In this document: positions 5,114 through 7,342 of the stretch, in pieces | Position numbering within the stretch: the stretch's first letter is position 1 | Layout of the letters: each line of letters opens with the position of its first letter | DNA from: a bacterium | Lineage (GTDB): Bacteria; UBA9089; CG2-30-40-21; SBAY01 | DNA: 7,342 nt | Assembly (NCBI GenBank): GCA_030018635.1 | Contig: JASEHU010000098.1 | Location: forward strand, 1 to 7,342 | Direction: 5' to 3' | The notes under the pieces: model-generated | The model's input: the letters and a program-made list of their open reading frames with translations, nothing else | Databases searched by the model: none | What the model was told of the DNA's origin: nothing | Program-made: the position numbers and the translations under genes

Positions 5114-7178
5114 TGAAAATCACCCTCCCTTTGGGGTCTAATTGGATATATAGATTTTGTTCCAATAGCCGTTGATAATCCGGCTCATCGAACTGGAGTA
5201 TCTTTAATTTCTCCTCATTATTTACCGCCGGGCAGACAAATCTTCTATAACCAGGCGGCATAAATACTACAGGAGATACATCCTGACCCATCCCATCAGC
5301 ATCATACAAATAGTCGTCCGTATCAATCTTGAATTTATCCGCACTAAATTTAACATCCATTTCTTCTACCTTACCCTTTAAGTCAAACCAACATTTAACA
5401 GCTAATGGATATTTATCTCTTATCAGACCATACCAGGTAGTAAATACAGGGGCAAATCCTATCTCCACAAATCCTGCATAATCCTTATAAGGCTGTTGAC
5501 TATTCGTTGGTCTATGGGGAATAAAATAAGCACGGATAGGGGTATGCTGATAAAATTTATTCATCTCTTCTATGGTTAATAATTTTCCACCTTCCGCTTT
5601 TTGTTCAAAAAACTCTTTTCCGGATTTATAGGTAAATATCGTTGATTCTACCTCTACCCGTTCGCCGTGATATAATCCCCAGTGAATATCAGCATCCTTC
5701 TCTATATCCATCTCAAAATAGTCAATCCTTTTATAATCACTTCTTAGAGAAGTTTCTGTCCCATAAAATAATTTCCGCTTCTCGGAAATTGACTTTTTAT
5801 ACCCTTTCTCCTTGCCTATAGCCTTTGTGCCTTCTCGCAAGATTTTCACTGGAGAATACCCATCCTTACCACAAAGGCAAATTTCTTGTTCTTTAGATTC
5901 ATTAAACGGTTTGAAAAATACCCGTTTGTATCCCCGGACATTAGCCCGGTCACGGTCATCTTCATAGATTTCATTTGCCGGGGCATAGATAGTGCCTAAG
6001 TCCCGTTTAATATTAAATGGTCCTAAAACAGGGGTGTAAATATATGAATTGGTTAAGACAGGTAACTTTATTATTTGCCCGGTGTTGGTCCTTATCGGAA
6101 TAACCCTTTCTTTTATGTCTTCCGGCGTCCAGACATCGATAACCCCTTCAATATCCCAGTTATCCACAAAGACACCATAGGCCGGGATTTGGGTTGTTTT
6201 ATTATGGACATCTACCAGGCGAGCCTGTTTAACCTCAACCACCCGTTCGGTTGGGATATAATCCCCGACAAAGCATTTCCCAAAGATATATCCGGCCCAA
6301 TCGCGTCTGCATTTTGTCTCCGGGAGGAAGGCACCATCAACAATAACAGTCAGGGAATAGGTATCTGTGAGAAAGGAGTTTGCCTTTTTATTATTCGTTG
6401 GGTCTTCTTCTAATAAATATTTCTTAGCCGTAATCACAAAACCCGGGTATCTACCGGTTAAGGAGACATCCTCAATTTGAGTAAGCTTAGTATTAAGTGC
6501 CTTTGCCTCGGCTAATATTCCAGGGATAAATTTCCCCTGGTCATCCCGTGACCAAAATTCCTTTAATGGTGTTAATCTTTCCACAAATTCCGATACGGTT
6601 CGCATTCCTTCTAATGGAACAATGATACTCTTTTCACCTAATGCCTCAGGATAAAGATTGTTCAATAATTCAATAAGGACAACCAATAGTTGTTCTTTAG
6701 TTATCTCGGTATCAGGGCTAAAGGTTTGTCTTGTTAAAGCCGTACCTGTTTCTTTAAATTCCACCGGCACATCCCCGTCAACAAGGCAACCCTTTAAATA
6801 GCCATATTTGAGGCAGGTTTCTATGTATCCGGATTGTCGGGATACTTGTTTATCTTTTTCATCCGCCAGGGAAAGGGCATCTAACCGATACTGCTCAGCC
6901 TCTTGTTCCTTATCCAATAGCCGAACAATCATTACCGCTAATTCACACTTTGTCAAAAAGGCACTACGGTTAAAATCAGCCTGGATTTTTTCCTCCACAT
7001 CCGGTCCTAAGTTTTTGGTAATAAGTCGTTCCATGATAGGTAGTGTGTATTTTTCTTCCCCGGCGATTAATGAATCAGGCACATTTACTGGCAAGGTAGT
7101 CTTGTCCGGCAATTCTGCCTTTGCCTCATGTATTATTAAAAATAATCCGAGCAACAAAAATATCATCTTTTTTTTCAT
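5085..7178 (-). CDS. Secreted protein with N-terminal SLH-like region, function unknown
   Basis: A 697-residue exported protein that I do not recognise beyond its N-terminus. Residues 1-21 are a clear signal peptide (MKKK, hydrophobic core, AKA before Glu22). Residues about 68-90 (FNRSAFLTKCELAVMIVRLLD) and 116-172 (the GYLKG turn, then TFSPDTEITKEQLLVVLIELL) resemble S-layer homology units, which anchor proteins to cell-wall or envelope polymers. Residues about 230-697 are beta-rich with many Tyr, Trp and Pro and match nothing I know. Cysteines come partly in pairs (290 and 302; CLC at 434-436), so disulfides are possible in the periplasm. The ATG is preceded by GAAGG at 5 bases. It leads a two-gene unit with the SH3-domain protein, which it overlaps by 29 bases. 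Together they suggest an envelope- or wall-associated assembly; this is inference from domains. Confidence 0.85.
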   Translation of the reverse strand: MKKKMIFLLLGLFLIIHEAKAELPDKTTLPVNVPDSLIAGEEKYTLPIMERLITKNLGPDVEEKIQADFNRSAFLTKCELAVMIVRLLDKEQEAEQYRLDALSLADEKDKQVSRQSGYIETCLKYGYLKGCLVDGDVPVEFKETGTALTRQTFSPDTEITKEQLLVVLIELLNNLYPEALGEKSIIVPLEGMRTVSEFVERLTPLKEFWSRDDQGKFIPGILAEAKALNTKLTQIEDVSLTGRYPGFVITAKKYLLEEDPTNNKKANSFLTDTYSLTVIVDGAFLPETKCRRDWAGYIFGKCFVGDYIPTERVVEVKQARLVDVHNKTTQIPAYGVFVDNWDIEGVIDVWTPEDIKERVIPIRTNTGQIIKLPVLTNSYIYTPVLGPFNIKRDLGTIYAPANEIYEDDRDRANVRGYKRVFFKPFNESKEQEICLCGKDGYSPVKILREGTKAIGKEKGYKKSISEKRKLFYGTETSLRSDYKRIDYFEMDIEKDADIHWGLYHGERVEVESTIFTYKSGKEFFEQKAEGGKLLTIEEMNKFYQHTPIRAYFIPHRPTNSQQPYKDYAGFVEIGFAPVFTTWYGLIRDKYPLAVKCWFDLKGKVEEMDVKFSADKFKIDTDDYLYDADGMGQDVSPVVFMPPGYRRFVCPAVNNEEKLKILQFDEPDYQRLLEQNLYIQLDPKGRVIFIESDILEEQ
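5121..5129 (-). promoter_or_regulatory. Possible ribosome binding site for the TTG start at 5113
   Basis: GGGAGGGTG on the minus strand, with the GGAGG core at 5124-5128, 10 bases before TTG 5113. It lies inside the last codons of the upstream gene (GlyArgVal), so it may be chance; if real it implies coupled translation of the pair. Confidence 0.4.
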
Positions 7179-7241
7179 TTTTTCCTTCTGCTTAATTATT
7201 TTAATGATTATTCATCTCTCCTATTTTACCTTACAAATTCT

Positions 7242-7270
7242 ATTCTACTAAATTTTTTATTAAAAGTCAA
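7242..7270 (-). promoter_or_regulatory. Sigma70-type promoter of the SLH/SH3 gene pair
   Basis: On the minus strand, -35 TTGACT (7270-7265, five of six), a 17-base spacer and -10 TAGAAT (7247-7242, five of six). This predicts a start near 7235 and a leader of about 57 bases before the ATG at 7178. No operator or riboswitch-like structure was seen in that leader. Confidence 0.75.
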
Positions 7271-7342
7271 TAATAAACTTAAAAAACCAGCAATTCTCAT
7301 TATGGCAGAAATCGTGTCCAATGTTGAGATTAGGTGGAGATA

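Noticed and set aside
7201..7215. Tiny leader frame MNNH-stop on the minus strand upstream of the SLH-like gene, after an AGGAG
   Set aside because: The AGGAG is only about 2 bases from the ATG, too close for normal initiation, and there is no attenuator structure.
6808..7251. A 147-codon plus-strand frame opposite the SLH-like gene
   Set aside because: It lies antisense to a well-supported gene with signal peptide and SLH-like motifs; composition is that of a complementary-strand shadow.
7226..7342. Open minus-strand frame of about 38 codons from the window edge to a TAA, which could be the end of an upstream gene
   Set aside because: It overlaps the predicted promoter at 7242-7270, has an AT-rich low-quality ending and no family resemblance; the edge prevents a judgement.
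7302..7342. Plus-strand ATG reading MAEIVSNVEIRWR to the window edge
   Set aside because: No ribosome site upstream and too short to assess; it may be chance.

Overview
The window looks like an AT-rich chromosomal segment from a diderm (Gram-negative-type) bacterium, probably an uncultivated or poorly sampled lineage. Three things support a diderm: a beta-barrel outer-membrane protein C-terminus at the left edge, a DnaK carrying the extra N-terminal-domain segment typical of Gram-negative DnaKs, and secreted envelope proteins with SLH-like and SH3-like domains. The sequence alone does not fix the phylum.

Layout: 1-210 (+) is the end of a PorV/PorQ-like outer-membrane barrel protein. It converges on a minus-strand heat-shock operon read right to left: hrcA (3619-2885), grpE (2881-2336), dnaK (2287-362). 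This operon has a clear sigma70-type promoter (3798-3826) and a perfect CIRCE operator (3759-3785), so it should be repressed by its own first product. dnaJ does not follow dnaK. The HrcA is only 244 residues and appears to lack about 100 residues from the middle of the normal protein. Upstream, also on the minus strand, a second transcription unit has its own good promoter (7242-7270). It encodes a 697-residue secreted protein with an SLH-like N-terminus (7178-5085) and a secreted repeat/SH3-domain protein (5113-4019, TTG start, overlapping the previous gene by 29 bases). These two are probably translationally coupled envelope proteins of unknown function.

The most unusual content is non-coding. 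Four imperfect palindromes lie in or beside the gaps between genes (283-330, 3633-3734, 3903-4006, 4991-5070). Each has a different sequence, but all share one architecture: both arms are built from short tandem units with a 7-base period, and the arms are complementary to each other heptad by heptad. In the copy within the hrcA leader the two arms differ by exactly one heptamer. The copy at 4991-5070 sits inside the 5' end of the SH3-protein reading frame, where any change of unit number would shift the frame. A separate 15-base repeat occurs in the gap at 3923 and twice in tandem, in frame, inside the SH3-protein gene. No mobile-element gene, CRISPR array, tRNA or rRNA was seen.
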